This document shows, one piece after another, positions 19,479 through 30,444 of a stretch of 41,171 nt of DNA. The number at the start of each line of letters is the position of its first letter. Position 1 is the stretch's first letter. Source of the stretch: Clavulina sp. PMI_390. Taxonomy: Eukaryota; Basidiomycota; Agaricomycetes; Cantharellales; Hydnaceae. The DNA is taken from positions 6,234-47,404 of the forward strand of contig WIDE01000154.1 of assembly GCA_015039315.1 (NCBI GenBank), in the 5' to 3' direction. The notes under the pieces are model-generated. The model was not told the DNA's origin and made no database searches. It was given only the letters and a program-made list of their open reading frames with translations. The translations under genes and the position numbers were made by a program.

Positions 19479-20881
19479 ATGTTCTCCACAAGCATAAGCG
19501 CATTAGTTGCTGCTGCTCTCAGCCTTGGAGCGACCGCTCGATCCATCGAGAAGCGCTCCATCTCTTCTCCCATTCTCAATGATGCCAATTTCGCAGACCC
19601 TTCGCTCATCGAGGTCGACGGCACCTGGTATGCTTTCTCGACCACAAACAACGGCCTAAATGTCCCTTGGGCCTATTCTTCGGACTTTGTCAACTGGGAG
19701 ATGGGGAGTGGTGATGCGCTTCCGACCGTTGGTCAATGGTATGTATACATTAGCACCTTCGCTTGGTTCACGATCGCTCATCCCCCGATGTAGGAGCACG
19801 GGCGCTGAGGTGTGGGCCCCTGACGTTATCCAGCTTGTAAGTTTGTTCAAACAATTCTAGAGTCTTGACTTGAATCCTTGACACCAATTCATTGACATCT
19901 TCCAGAGCAATGGTCAATTCATCCTGTACTATGCCGCCGAAAGCACCTCGCTTGCTGCTAACGGGAACATCGCTGTATGTCTACCAAACATTCTACGATT
20001 AAGTGAGGCCCTGCTCATGCCAATTACCCTCCCGAATAGCACTGCATCGGCGCCGCCGCATCGTCCACCCCGCAAGGGCCATACACCAACGTTGGCGATG
20101 CCATCCAATGCAACCTTGACCAAGGTGGTGCAATTGATCCTGCAGGATTCCAGGACTATGATGGAAGGCAATACATTGTGTACAAAATCGATGGGTCAGT
20201 CGATTTCTTCGCTTCGTCTTTGTGCTAACACTAAACGGTGCTCTCATGCTCGTCCTCAGTAACAATATGGGTAATGGGGTAAGATAGACCCTCGAATCAA
20301 CGTCTATTACAATGCTCATTTACTAATATAAGCTTCCTACTTTATAGGGTAACTGTAACAATGGGGTAGCGCCAATCCAGTCAACTCCGATTATGTTGCA
20401 GGAGGTCGACCCCTCGAACGGCTGGAGTCGTATCGGCGACGCCGTAGAGATCCTAGACCGCAGCGATGCCGATGGGCCACTTATCGAGGCGCCAAGCTTG
20501 ACGAACGTAGCAGACTCCAGCGCTGTCGGCGGGTACCTCTACATCCTCTTCTTTAGCAGCAACTGTTATTCTGGAAGCCTCTACGACACAAGCTATGCGA
20601 CGAGCGTGAACGGCATCTCTGGCCCATATACGAAAAGCAGCTCTCCGCTCCTCGTCACTGGTACCTACGGCCTTTACTCTCCAGGTTTGTATTCGCCTTC
20701 CTATCCTCATCTCCACTCTCGTCTGACTGGTTATATTCCCCTGATCCCAGGTGGTATGGATGTCGCCCCGAATGGAGGCCCTGTTATCTTCCATGCTGAC
20801 GAGGATACTTCCGCTGATGTTCGCGTTGCTCGCACGGGTCAGATCACCATCGATGTTTCGGGAAGGACCGTCAGTATTTAG
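19479..20881 (+). CDS. Secreted glycoside hydrolase family 43 (arabinanase-like), copy B
   Basis: Paralogue of copy A with the same seven-exon structure and a 19-nt exon 5 (20260-20278). Signal peptide MFSTSISALVAAALSLGATA, then RSIEKR. Catalytic acids are kept: NFADPSL, GAIDPAGFQDYDG and GPLIEAPSL. Differences include HCIGAAASSTPQGP against HCFGAAASWNPQGP and ADEDTSADV against ADEATSADV. Its 3' flank matches that of copy A (ACTTATT-GCAGTTGCAATCGTA region and the GGTAAGATCGGCT block), showing that the duplicated unit extends beyond the gene. It converges on the intact esterase with 321 bp between stops. Substrate not decidable; likely a plant-wall arabinan or related chain. Confidence 0.9.
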
Positions 20882-21202
20882 CTGCGCCACTTATTGGCGG
20901 TTGCAATCGTATGCTTCTTTAATACCCTCATATTAACGCCATCGAGATGCCATGAATAAGACTCAAATAAAATAATAGGTGCAGCCTGTTGCAGATCATG
21001 CGTGCCATGGTGCTGGACGGTAAGATCGGCTATTCTGAGTCAGAGGGCTCACTATAGAGAACAAAAATAGGCCTCAATTATCAATTGGGATCGGCAATAA
21101 ATATATCTCGGTCTTGTAGCATCCTTTGATCCATATCATGTTGCCCGTAAAGAATTCTTACAACATCCGAGCACCGGGGTCTTCCACACATAGTATAAAA
21201 TG
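20882..21202. other. Intergenic between GH43 copy B and esterase
   Basis: These 321 bp hold two convergent 3' regions. Parts match 18589-18917 downstream of GH43 copy A, so this stretch belongs to the duplicated unit. Confidence 0.6.
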
Positions 21203-23834
21203 TTAGATTGGGTATTGGAGTGCGAGTGAATTGAGTAGGTCAATAGGCCCTTGTCGGTATGTGTCGTTCAAGAGACCTCTGTCATCCAATATCGTGTCGA
21301 GTAGGACGAGAGACACTGGGGCTGAAGTGCTCCAGGTTGGCCATGATGGGGAGAGCTTGGCGCCGTTTGGATCAAGCGAATTGGTGAATGCAATCGCATA
21401 ATCTCGTAGCTCTCCCGTTCCAAACCTAGCGAGTAGAGGAAAGATGAGGCCTGCCAAACTAGATGAATAACAGCGGGATAGTTACATATTCAAGAGATCC
21501 GTCGCGTGGAACTGCGGCAGCAAAACGAGATAATTATTCAAAATGGCTTGCGAGGGTGAGGAGGGAAAAAGCTTACTGCGCCGAGAATTGGTATGTCCTT
21601 TGACCGCTTGTATGCTAGATAAGGACGCGTATCAGTTTTCAACGTGTATCATTATAATGGAGGATGCTACACACAAAAAGACCAGGCGTTTTGTTTCGAC
21701 GCTATATGTTGAAGGAACCATCGACGAGGTCCTTGGAAGACCTGAGGGTGACATATATAGTGAGCAAACCTCTCAGTAATCTCTAAGGTTGTCATTCGCC
21801 TCACCAAATCTCCCAGAACCGAGGCGCCACGTTTGTACTGAGGCGATATGTCGTTGGCGTACCCGGTGTCATAAGGTGAGCCTTGGGTGGGATCCTGAGG
21901 ATATGCCTCCAATACAGCCGCCACTTGCTCTGGGGTCCCATCCGGGAGAAACCATTCGGTCATGTACGTCTCGAATTCTTCGTCCGTGGTGACGTTTGCC
22001 GCCGTAAGAACAAATAACCTAAGAGTAGGTGATTATGGACTTCATGCACTGATAACGACGGCATATAAGAGACTCACGTTCCCTCATCATCACAATCACC
22101 TGTGACCATGGGCACGTTAGCGACAGCCCCACTTTGGACAATCTCAAAAGGCGGTTCTGTCAAGAAAACCCCATCCACTCGAGGAAGCCAGGCTAGATCC
22201 AATGACTGATAGGAGAAGATGTTCGGGGTCTTGTTGATAGCGGCTTTGATCTGGTCGTAGGGTACGGTGCGAAGGCATGCCAAGGTATCGGAAGCTGATG
22301 AGCATCCGACCAAGGACACGACCTGATCGTAGTATATCTGCACATGAGTAATATCGCCTACAGGGATTGGACTACCTGATTCCTAAGATACGGTATTGCT
22401 TTCAGTACCCCAAGTACGTTGGGCCAGCAGGGTTGCCTACCATCCAAGCACCCCGGAACAAGCCTTCGTTATTTCCACCATTATTAAGCATTTGCAATGC
22501 GACAGAGATAGCACCCGCGCTCTCTCCTCCGCTATAGAAGACGCCAGTCAGCCTCTTTCCACTCATTTTCCCCGGTACTCACATAGTAACTTTTGTGGGA
22601 TCACCTCCAAATGCGGAGATGTACTTTTGAACCCACCGCAAGGCTTGTCGTTCTATGGCAAAGTTTAATCATCCGGGACAAGAGCGCGGCCTGCAATTGT
22701 ACCTACGATCTTGAAGACCTAAATTGCCGACACCAGCTGCTTTCTGTACGCAAAAGTCTGCTACTTAGCTATGCATATGGGCGGATGTAGTGGAATTATA
22801 GCTGCTTACAATTTCTTTCCCTCCCATGAATCCAGGACCATTCACTAGAAACGATCAGCCGAAAATGAAAGTTCTACTGGGACCAGAACTTACACCGATA
22901 ATTCATTGAGACGAAGATAACCGGCTGTCCCATGGTTATACTGTGGTCCACCATTCCATCCCCGGGGTACGTACTCGTTGCTGACGGAGAAGGTAAAATC
23001 AGAATATTAATATAAGAGTGTCACTGATGGAAGGCTCTCACCTCCAAGCTCAAATCCGCCACCAAATATCCACTGTTGAATGATACAGAACTGAGCATCG
23101 CAAATCATCACACCAGATGAATGAGTTCATTCTTACAACAAACACAGGAAGCTTTGACGTAGATGTGGCTGTAGCTGGTTTCCACACGTTGATTGTCAGG
23201 CCTGATGACGTCAAGTTAGCGGGTGACAGCGACCATGTGGCACACACTCACAATCTTCAGAATCCGGGAAGATTGCCCCGTAGATAGTGTTCACAATTGC
23301 ATTGATGGCGTCTGCGGGTAGGCCAGAAATGATCGGGAGAGTAACGGCTTGCTGAATGCATGCAGGTCCCATGGATGATGCAGCAAAGGTGGAGTTGTAT
23401 GGATCATTGGCGACGGGAAGCTGGAAACGAAGGTCCCCCACGCTAAAAAGAAACGTGATCGACAAAGTATGAGTCGCTGGGAGCATGCTTTGTCGTGGAA
23501 AGGTCCTTACGGTGCTATCAAGAAGTCCAAGTTGATAGTTCGCGATTCGAGACGAACACAACGATGAGTTCGTCATCAGCATCGTCAAAACTTTCGTTAA
23601 TGAAGTTCGGATGGACATACGTTTTGCGAATGGTATCCCAAGGAATGAAGCAACTGTGGGGTGGGTCAATGAGAGTTGCCCCATAAACGTACCATTGTCA
23701 AGCTTGACAGCTGGAGCCGAGTCCGCGGCGCGAAGAGCATTCGACCCCTTGGCTCCAAAGGGTCTAGTTGGGACGGCATTGACTCCCAGGCCCAGCTGGA
23801 TAAATGCAGCAGTGAAAACGAAGTAGAACTTCAT
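21203..23834 (-). CDS. Secreted type-B carboxylesterase/lipase
   Basis: An alpha/beta-hydrolase of the cholinesterase/Candida rugosa lipase type, with signal peptide MKFYFVFTAAFIQLGLGVNA. I trace 16 exons, all in phase. Blocks: VASFLGIPFAKPPVGDLRFQ, WIFGGGFELG (oxyanion hole), FVSMNYR, GLQDQRQALRWVQKYISAFG, VTIGGESAGAISVALQM (nucleophile Ser), VTGDCDDEGTLF, FQGPRRWFL and FHATDLLNM (catalytic His). Odd points: exon 2 is 4 nt (23511-23514, CACC) and supplies the Pro-Pro of KPPVGD; exon 15 is 26 nt; and the last intron (21459-21485) is only 27 nt yet is needed, because reading on gives a stop directly after LLNM. If that intron is not removed the protein loses its last 85 or so residues but keeps the catalytic residues. 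Its 3' part is duplicated as a relic at 18880-19300. Substrate unknown. Confidence 0.88.
23511..23514 (-). other. 4-nt microexon of the carboxylesterase gene
   Basis: CACC between ttgatag and gtaagg. Exon 1 ends FAK plus C; with CACC and the next exon's C this gives Pro-Pro, then VGDLRF, restoring the family motif PPVGDLRF. Without it the frame breaks. Confidence 0.75.
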
Positions 23835-23907
23835 TATGTTCCTGGGTGGGCGGCTTTCACTCGCAACCGGGAGGCCCAAGAGGATCTCCTCGACAAATGT
23901 AGCAGCA

Positions 23908-23913
23908 TTTATA
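23908..23913 (-). promoter_or_regulatory. TATA box of the carboxylesterase gene
   Basis: TATAAA on the minus strand, about 75 bp upstream of the ATG at 23834, the same spacing as in the SDR and GH43 genes. Confidence 0.5.
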
Positions 23914-23958
23914 GCCCCGTCCGGCGAAGCCGAACCTTATGGGCTGGGGAAGCGGATC

Positions 23959-24261
23959 TCACGAGGATGCAACGAAAGGATCCGAACGGTAAACCCACAG
24001 AAGAGATACCGAGAGTGGAGTGGTGGTGGAGCAGAGGAAGATCATACATTGGACGAGTTGATCATGGGGCCCCAGGTTAGTGGGGTATCGAAGAAAACGC
24101 TGAGAGGAAATCTTAATCTCAATAGAGTCGATCAATCGTCTTGGGATAAACAAACCCAAAACACCATTCATTCGAGGTGACATGGTGTAGTATGAGCCGG
24201 AGGCAGGTAAGGCGTTTGCCAAGAAAATAGCAAGAACTACAACGCTCCACAAATCGCTCAT
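23959..24261 (-). CDS. Doubtful small secreted protein ORF
   Basis: A 100-codon ATG-started ORF. Its first residues, MSDLWSVVVLAIFLANALP followed by ASGS, look like a signal peptide with a plausible cleavage site. The rest has no recognised domain and only two Cys, close together. The ORF ends inside the esterase promoter. It could be a small secreted protein, the first exon of a lost gene, or chance. I keep it only because of the signal-like start. Confidence 0.2.
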   Translation of the reverse strand: MSDLWSVVVLAIFLANALPASGSYYTMSPRMNGVLGLFIPRRLIDSIEIKISSQRFLRYPTNLGPHDQLVQCMIFLCSTTTPLSVSLLWVYRSDPFVASS

Positions 24262-24546
24262 CTCCGGCTTCCACATGTAGGACGTGGTCAATGCTAATCC
24301 TTATAGATTGTAAAGTCATATCCAGTGCGGAGGCATTTGGGGACGCGCGAGAACACTGAAAGTGATGTTGATCAGGCGCAAATTCTTAAAGGTGCCGCTC
24401 ATACCATACATATATGCCATAGCAAAGACGAGTGAAGTGACCGCAAAGCAGCCGAGACGTCCACAGCGGAAATCATGACGTCACCGGTTGGCATCTATTC
24501 ACTAGTAGTTAAAGCCCATGCTGGTCAACACCGGCAAGTGGCACTG

Positions 24547-26175
24547 TTAGCAGACTATACGAGGACTGAAAGGAAACTTGAGGTTGCCCGCCGTGTCAAG
24601 CATGCCCCATCCATCGAGGTCTTCATCATCTGTATTCTCTCGAACGTTAACAATGACTGTAGCTGGGTCAATAGATGGTGACACTGACCCCATATTTGCC
24701 AAAACCACCCCACACCTCCATGACCAGCGAGCGCTTTCAGAGGCTCGCACAGCGTATTGAGGGTCTCGGCATATTCTGCCGAGGAGTTGGTGGATGCGAC
24801 TGCGAGTTTCGAGTTCGCTTTCCACACATGGTTATTTGTCGGCCAGCCTATAGAGAGAAGGGTATTGGAATCAGACTTGAGGTTATGGGATGAAGGCATG
24901 AAGGAAAACATACCGGTTTGTGTGAATATTACCTTCTTGGACCCTTGAGTTCGTTCAACAAACCATTTCGTGACGTTCAATATTGAGGGGGCTGCTTGTG
25001 CGCCTGTTGTTGCCGTTTGATCGAAGAAAGGTAGCGCGTCTGAGATGGCAATGTTACGCGTGAGAAGGGATCAATCAAGGCTGGCCTCCAATACACGCGA
25101 GACCCACTAGCATGAACAGCATCAATCGAGTCTAGCACAACTTGTGCATTACCCTGCCGAGTATAACCGTACTGCATCTCGGATGTCGCAACCATGACTG
25201 GGTAGGCACTCGTCTGGTTCTTCACGTATAGCACTTGTGTGGCAAGTTCACTAGGATTCAGTGCGACTGAGAAGAGTGAAACCCAAACACAATAGATCAG
25301 CAATTCCTCATCTATTCACAGAAGGGTGCATCAGGCTAGAGAATGATGGCGCACAATCAAATAGCGGCTCGCTTCCTACGTCGATGGATCGAATGACGTA
25401 GGGCGCAAGCGGGTTCGTCTTCATAGTCATGATGATATCGTCCCTTCGCGCCTTCCATTGGTTCCCTCCAGTGAATCTAGAATGACAATTTGTGGTCACT
25501 GGTCAAGCTCAACGATAATATGAGGAAGGATTGAGTGAATGAGAATGCAGCATACCCGAACCAGATCAGTGAGTATACGCCAATTCCCGCTGTGTAAGCA
25601 GCCTTCACGACGTCGTCCATAAATCCAGGACTGTCGCACGCGGAGTAGAGGCGCACATATCGTGCACTGAATTGTGTTCGCATGCGGTTGAAGTCTGTTG
25701 TCATCTGCATCAGGCTTTTGCACGCTCCAACGCTTCATCCAAATATGAGTCAGAAAGAGATAGTATTTATGCACCTTGGACGTTACTCACTCGTACGAAA
25801 ACCCGAAAAATCCTGGAAAGTGCAATGATGAGGATGTAACGAAGAAGCGACGACTTAGTCATCTATACACTGGTATGCGTACCTTGCTCGGCTTCTGAGT
25901 CACACCACCATTTGGAGACATCTGCGGTGGGCAGTGATTGGTTCGCAGGGAGATCAAAGCCTAATGCTGGGTAGCATGCCGACTCCCTGCCGATGTGTAT
26001 CAGCCGGTCATTGCGCTGACTATAAGAAAGGAAGCACACACTGAAGTTTGGCTTGTTCTATTGAATAATCAAGGGGTCTACCATGGGAATGATGAGCTTG
26101 GATAGTTTCTGGTTGTGTTGGGAGGCCAACAGCCAGTGGAGGTCCCACCAAGAGAAGAATAGGCCATAGTAGCAT
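24547..26175 (-). CDS. Secreted GH17-like beta-glucan hydrolase with Gln at the nucleophile site
   Basis: Nine exons starting at the ATG 26173-26175. Signal peptide MLLWPILLLVGPPLAVGLP. A (beta/alpha)8-type sequence follows: FFGFSYDVGACKSLMQM, FSARYVRLYSACD, AGIGVYSLIWFG, IDVGSEPLFD (acid/base Glu of the VGxE motif), YPVMVATSEMQYG, ALPFFDQTATTGAQAAPSI, VIFTQTGWPTNN and WFWQIWDLDGWGMLD. The order and the GWP motif point to GH17 or a close fungal GH-A family acting on beta-1,3-glucan. In GH17 the nucleophile is the Glu of ETGWP; here the codon at 24918-24920 is CAA, giving QTGWP. The protein may therefore be inactive or altered, or belong to a sister family with another nucleophile. It is divergent from the SET gene. 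Confidence 0.75.
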
Positions 26176-26564
26176 CTCATGAGCGAATGCACGAGAGCGA
26201 AGTGCGGAGTATAGAATGGCACAGAATATAGAATAAAAGAGACAGCTCTCTTTGCGGCAGTGTCACTTGTGCCGCGCTCTCAAGTCGCTAGGCCCTTGTG
26301 AGGCCAGAATCTTAGTTCATCCCGCGAATTCCTAGCCACGAAGACAAGATTGATTCAAGGGTATGAGGAAGGTAGCGCTTTCTGTCGCGGGGACTGTTGC
26401 GACTAAAAGGGGTTGGCTCAAACGTTCGTTGTTTGTTTGTGTCGAGTTGTTCGCGGAGTTCGACCGGCGACCAGGCGGACCCGGCAGGACTTGGGGGCCG
26501 CTTTCGTGCTAATGTCTTTCACGAGACGGTTCTCAGGAGATCTTTACCACCACCTACTACCGCC
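26176..26564. promoter_or_regulatory. Intergenic: divergent promoter of GH17-like and SET genes
   Basis: These 389 bp separate two divergent ATGs. An A/T-rich patch around 26215-26240 lies at a suitable distance for the GH17-like gene, but no clean TATA box is present. No coding potential. Confidence 0.45.
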
Positions 26565-27348
26565 ATGACCATTTCTCAATCGACGTACGAGCCTACACAT
26601 CCTGAGTTTGGGCGGGTTCAGTTTGTTGGAGGCGATTTCCGATCGTCATTCGTCTCTACCAGCGTATGTGGACTACCTATCTGGTCAAGAGATGCTTCAC
26701 AGGACATGGCTTAAACCCCTCGTCTATCCTCCTAATGCGTTCAGAATTTCCGCAAAGGTGACAAGATCTGTGCTATCTGGGGTCCACATACGCACGATGC
26801 TGCTGGTAAAGCCTACAGCACACTTCAATACGCTGTGGACAAGCATTGCGAGCTCGAATCCGATCTGCTCTATTGTGTGTCCTTTGACGTCCATTTCTCC
26901 CTCATTGCTCACTCCTCGATTGTGCCACTCTAGTGAACCACTCTTGCTCCCCTAATATCGCGATGGTCATGAACACCCAGGATAAAGCGGAATGGCATAT
27001 CCGCGCCATCAAGGACATAAATGCTGGGGATGAAATCACGTTCTTTTACCCTAGCACGGAATGGGAGATGGGACAGCCATTCGATTGCACGTGCGGAGCT
27101 GAGGTGAGTACTTTTTGCTGCACGCCCTTGGACAGTTTCTTGTTCGACACGCCGGGGCAATACATCTGAAGTATTGCAGAAAGATTCTCCATCGCTGACG
27201 TGATTTCTTGTAGGAATGCCTGAAGAGGATAGAAGGCGCGAAAGCCCTTGACCGGAATACGATTGAGTGCCGTGGCTATATCGCTCCACACATCATAAAG
27301 CTGATTGCGCGTCGCGAGATACAATCGCCCTCCGAGACTCAGGTTTGA
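26565..27348 (+). CDS. Short SET-domain protein (putative lysine methyltransferase)
   Basis: Four exons: 26565-26663, 26745-26874, 26934-27103 and 27214-27348, giving 177 residues with all phases consistent. The SET core is visible: YLNHSCSPNIAMVM (the NHSCxPN motif of the SAM and substrate site), IKDINAGDEITFFYPSTEWE (GDEIxxxY) and a cysteine cluster CTCGAEECL resembling post-SET. The N-terminal part of SET (VQFVGGDFRSSFVSTSNF, then GDKICAIWG) is short and there is no pre-SET or other domain. Similar small stand-alone SET proteins occur in fungi; their targets are unknown, so histone specificity should not be assumed. The last intron (27104-27213, 110 nt) is longer than the others and contains alternative AG sites, so the exact join there is less sure. 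Confidence 0.82.
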
Positions 27349-29336
27349 GTTAGACGTATACTTGAGAGCATGTAGCCACGGCGACCCTATTCTCGTACAC
27401 ACATACAGCAATATACTCGCATCACTCGATTGGCTGGGTGTCCAATTACTGACATGCCATACGCCCACAGCAGCGTCCGTTTGCGCCCGACTTGAATTGC
27501 ATTCAATTAAGGATGGGATATAGGAAAGCTAGCAAGGATCAGCGAGTTCCATTCCAGCAAGCTTTCGGTTCCCGGCCTTCCTTCAAATAAAGACGGCTGC
27601 CCCCCATACTCATGCTCGAATTGACTGGGTCATTTATGAGCTTTACCCCACATCTCGCAAGTGAATCAATGTCAAGCGTCCTTTGGATTTAAAGGTCGTA
27701 CTGTTGGCCAATCCACAAGGTTAGCTCTCCGCGAACCCGTGGTTTCGTGCACCCTGTTGCGATCGCTGCCTACTCAGGCCCTTTGGTGTCCCTCGTTAGG
27801 GCGAGAAATATCTAAGGCGACCACCCCATTAAACCTGACAGTTTTGCGTCTTCTCCTTTCTCACCCAAAGTCTCTGGACTTGTGCCTGTTTTGAGCCATG
27901 GGCCTGCCATCCTGCCTTTCTTTTTTCTTTTCTCAAAACCCTGTGTCGTCACGAGTTGACCTCACGCCCATATCGCCGTATTTTCCACTCATTTAATATT
28001 ACATCCGACGATGAAACGTCATACATACGACCTGGCGAGGCACAAGGCACGAACGCCTTCCGGTATCGCCTCACTGACAGCACCTCCCGATCGATCCACG
28101 GACCGACGGCGCCGCATGGGACGCTGTGCACACAAGACTCACTCTCGCGCACTGCCAGGAAATGCGTGTGATAACCCACCCTGGAACTTCCCTATCTATC
28201 GCGCGGTACATTTTCTCCCTCGCGTGTGAGGGTCGGCAGGGCCGGGTCGCCGTGCGTGCGACGTCGGCTAGCCAAACAGCGAGCTAGCGACCATGGGAAT
28301 ATCTACCAGAAAAAAACTTCCGCTAAAACAATTGTTGTGAACTTTTTTTTTGGTGACGCATCGAAGCGGAGGACGGTATGAAGGCCACCGGTTGCTGTTT
28401 GGTCCGCTCCCTCGTCCGCTGGTTCGATACGCTGAGAGCCATATTTAGCATAATTTGTTTGTGCGCTCGCAAGGATCAGAATGGGATGCAGTAAAGGCGG
28501 GTCATGACAAATAGGCTGTTCGCAGCAGCACTGGAGGCAACTCCGAAGCTTCACGGAGCGAGACGGGACGGAGCGGGCATAGCGTTGACAATGGACGCGG
28601 GACGGATGGACGGAGACAGGTACACGCAGCTAGATGCGACACGTGTCTGTCACTCAGGCTTTGAGCGATCGAAAAAACGAGGACCAATTCTGATGATGAT
28701 CGAAGGAAGCTTTGGAAGTTTTGCAAGTCAGTGTTGCTTGCCGGTGCCGGGAACCTTTGTTGACGCTGCAGACTACCTATGGCCACTCACATATCACAGT
28801 GCCTGCATTCCATTTGCGTATGCAAGGCACAGTAGAAGCAAATATGAAGAGTCAAATAAAATTAATCCACTGCCGATCAGAAACCTTCAGTCATAGGGCA
28901 AAAGGGTCATACATAAGTTAAATGTCCAAGGTGTAGTCATCGCATCGCGACGTCAATACGGAGACTGGCTAGTACTAGAGTAGATAGTACGGACGAGAAA
29001 ACGGGCAGGAGACGGTCGGAGTGGCGAGAGAGAAAGAAACAAGAATGATACAGCTATTCTAACAACGACAAGAAATGTTCAATTGAAAGGATAACAGCAT
29101 CACCCATAAGGGAGGAGAGAGGAGGCGGGGAGTTCATCAACGGAGAGTTGCGGGCGGTGAAACAAAGAACGAGGAAAGATATAATGAAATGGGTACGGAC
29201 ACCCAGCAAACGAGGGCCAAAACAAAAACTCTAGGACATGAAGCGAGCGGCAGTGGGAGGACCAAAGAAAGCATCCCTAACTACGTCGTCAGACAGCGGG
29301 AGGTGATGCGGTCCGACGACGTGGGACGGGACTAAT
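27349..29336. other. Long gene-poor stretch
   Basis: Nearly 2 kb without a gene I can support. ORFs of 70-130 codons occur (for example around 28504-28896) but they start or read without protein-like composition, splice signals or family motifs. A T10 run lies near 28340. I found no tRNA, U6 or 5S signature. The right end, from about 29225, is probably the 3' untranslated region of the priA-like gene. There are no terminal inverted repeats that would mark a transposon. Confidence 0.4.
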
Positions 29337-30444
29337 CTAGTCCATCCTGACGCAGCGCTTGCCGTCCCGTGAGACACGGAAGCCAGGCTCGCAGGTGAGG
29401 ACTGATTGATGCGCAGCGCAGGAAGAAGCACGGAGTGGTGGGAAGTGATCGTTCCGAGATGGCGACGTGGAAGGGGATGCAGGGATGATCATCAGAAAGG
29501 CCATTCAATCGCGGATGAAAAGCTCAAAAAAAATGATGTACGTACCTTCGCAAGCACCGAGGTTGCAGGCGACGTTCCAAACGTTGGGGATGGCAGAGCA
29601 GTCCTGGCCGGCGTTGCCGCGGATGCCGCAGCCACCGCAGAAGTTGATGTCCTTGTCGGTGTCAACGCTGTGGGAACGTTTCGCGCCGGCACGAGGGAGA
29701 TGAAACGATTTAGAGTTTTAATCGAGAGCCGAAAAAATGACGTTAATCAAATTGAACAGCCAGTTTCCCGGCACTTGCCGATGTTGGCAAATGCGCGGAA
29801 GGAAAGAAGGGGGAAAAGGAAAGGAACGTACCAGGCCCAAGTGGAGCTGCTGAGACCATCCGAGACATTGCAAATGGTTTGGCCGGTAGGGCAAGAGAGG
29901 GTCTTGGCGCGCCAGTTGCGGGACGCGAGCTTGGCGCTCTCGCCGCGCTTAGCGTGCCTCTTCTCCATGGCGTTTACGTCGTCACGGGCGCCGAGACCAC
30001 GAGTGGGCTTGGGAGGGTTGGAGCCACCGCCCTTGCAGCACTGTTCGTCATCGAACCATGAGTGGCCGTTCTGGCAAGACTTGGTCTGGCTGGGCTGGTT
30101 GGGCTGGGTGGGAACGCAGCAGCTGAAACCACCGTGCCATTGCCAGCCACTGGGGCAGGACTTGCCGGAGCTAGCGAAATAAAATCGTCAGTCACTTGCA
30201 TGTGGGCGGGAAAGTGAGCAAACATACGGGCAGCTCGAAGGGTTGCTCGAACCGCCGGTGCTGAGGCAGCAGTCACCAGTCAATTTGCTGTTGTCTGGGG
30301 GGAGAACGAGAATGAGATCAAGCAGTCGGGGGACGGGGACCAGCTGGTATTAGACCTACACCCGAACTGAGTCTTGGAGCAACTGGTGGCGGAGACGGCA
30401 GAGACGGCGGCAACAAGGGAGATAACGGCAGTGATGAACTTCAT
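29337..30444 (-). CDS. priA-like cysteine-rich secreted protein
   Basis: Signal peptide MKFITAVISLVAAVSAVSA, then a Cys-rich protein in five exons. Successive blocks: LTGDCCLSTGG, SGKSCPSGWQWHGGFSCCVP, CQNGHSWFDDEQCCKGGG, LSCPTGQTICNVSD, FCGGCGIRGNAGQDCS, WNVACNLGACE, and TCEPGFRVSRDGKRC before the stop. The C-terminal pattern (CGGC, then DC, then CxxGxC, then CxxGFxxSxDGxxC) matches the basidiomycete priA family, first described from Lentinula fruiting bodies; function unknown, surface or wall association is inferred. A basic stretch with EKRHAKRG in the middle could be processed by a Kex2-like protease. Introns 3 and 4 are about 150-165 nt, longer than usual here. The join of exons 1 and 2 (near 30300-30362) has two possible donors and acceptors, so a Cys at that point is uncertain. 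Confidence 0.8.

Larger units (their letters stand above)
23835..24546. other. Intergenic: esterase promoter and 3' flank of the GH17-like gene
   Basis: These 712 bp hold the esterase promoter with a TATA box at 23908-23913 (minus strand, about 75 bp before the ATG) and one doubtful small ORF described separately. Nothing else is recognised. Confidence 0.45.

Noticed and set aside
26173..26180. Alternative upstream ATG for the GH17-like gene at 26180
   Set aside because: It is out of frame with the signal peptide and catalytic domain.
28415..28445. tRNA T-loop-like GGTTCGATAC
   Set aside because: No matching A box, anticodon arm or acceptor stem can be drawn around it.
28504..28896. 130-codon + strand ORF
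   Set aside because: No conserved motif, no neighbouring exons in phase, ordinary non-coding composition.
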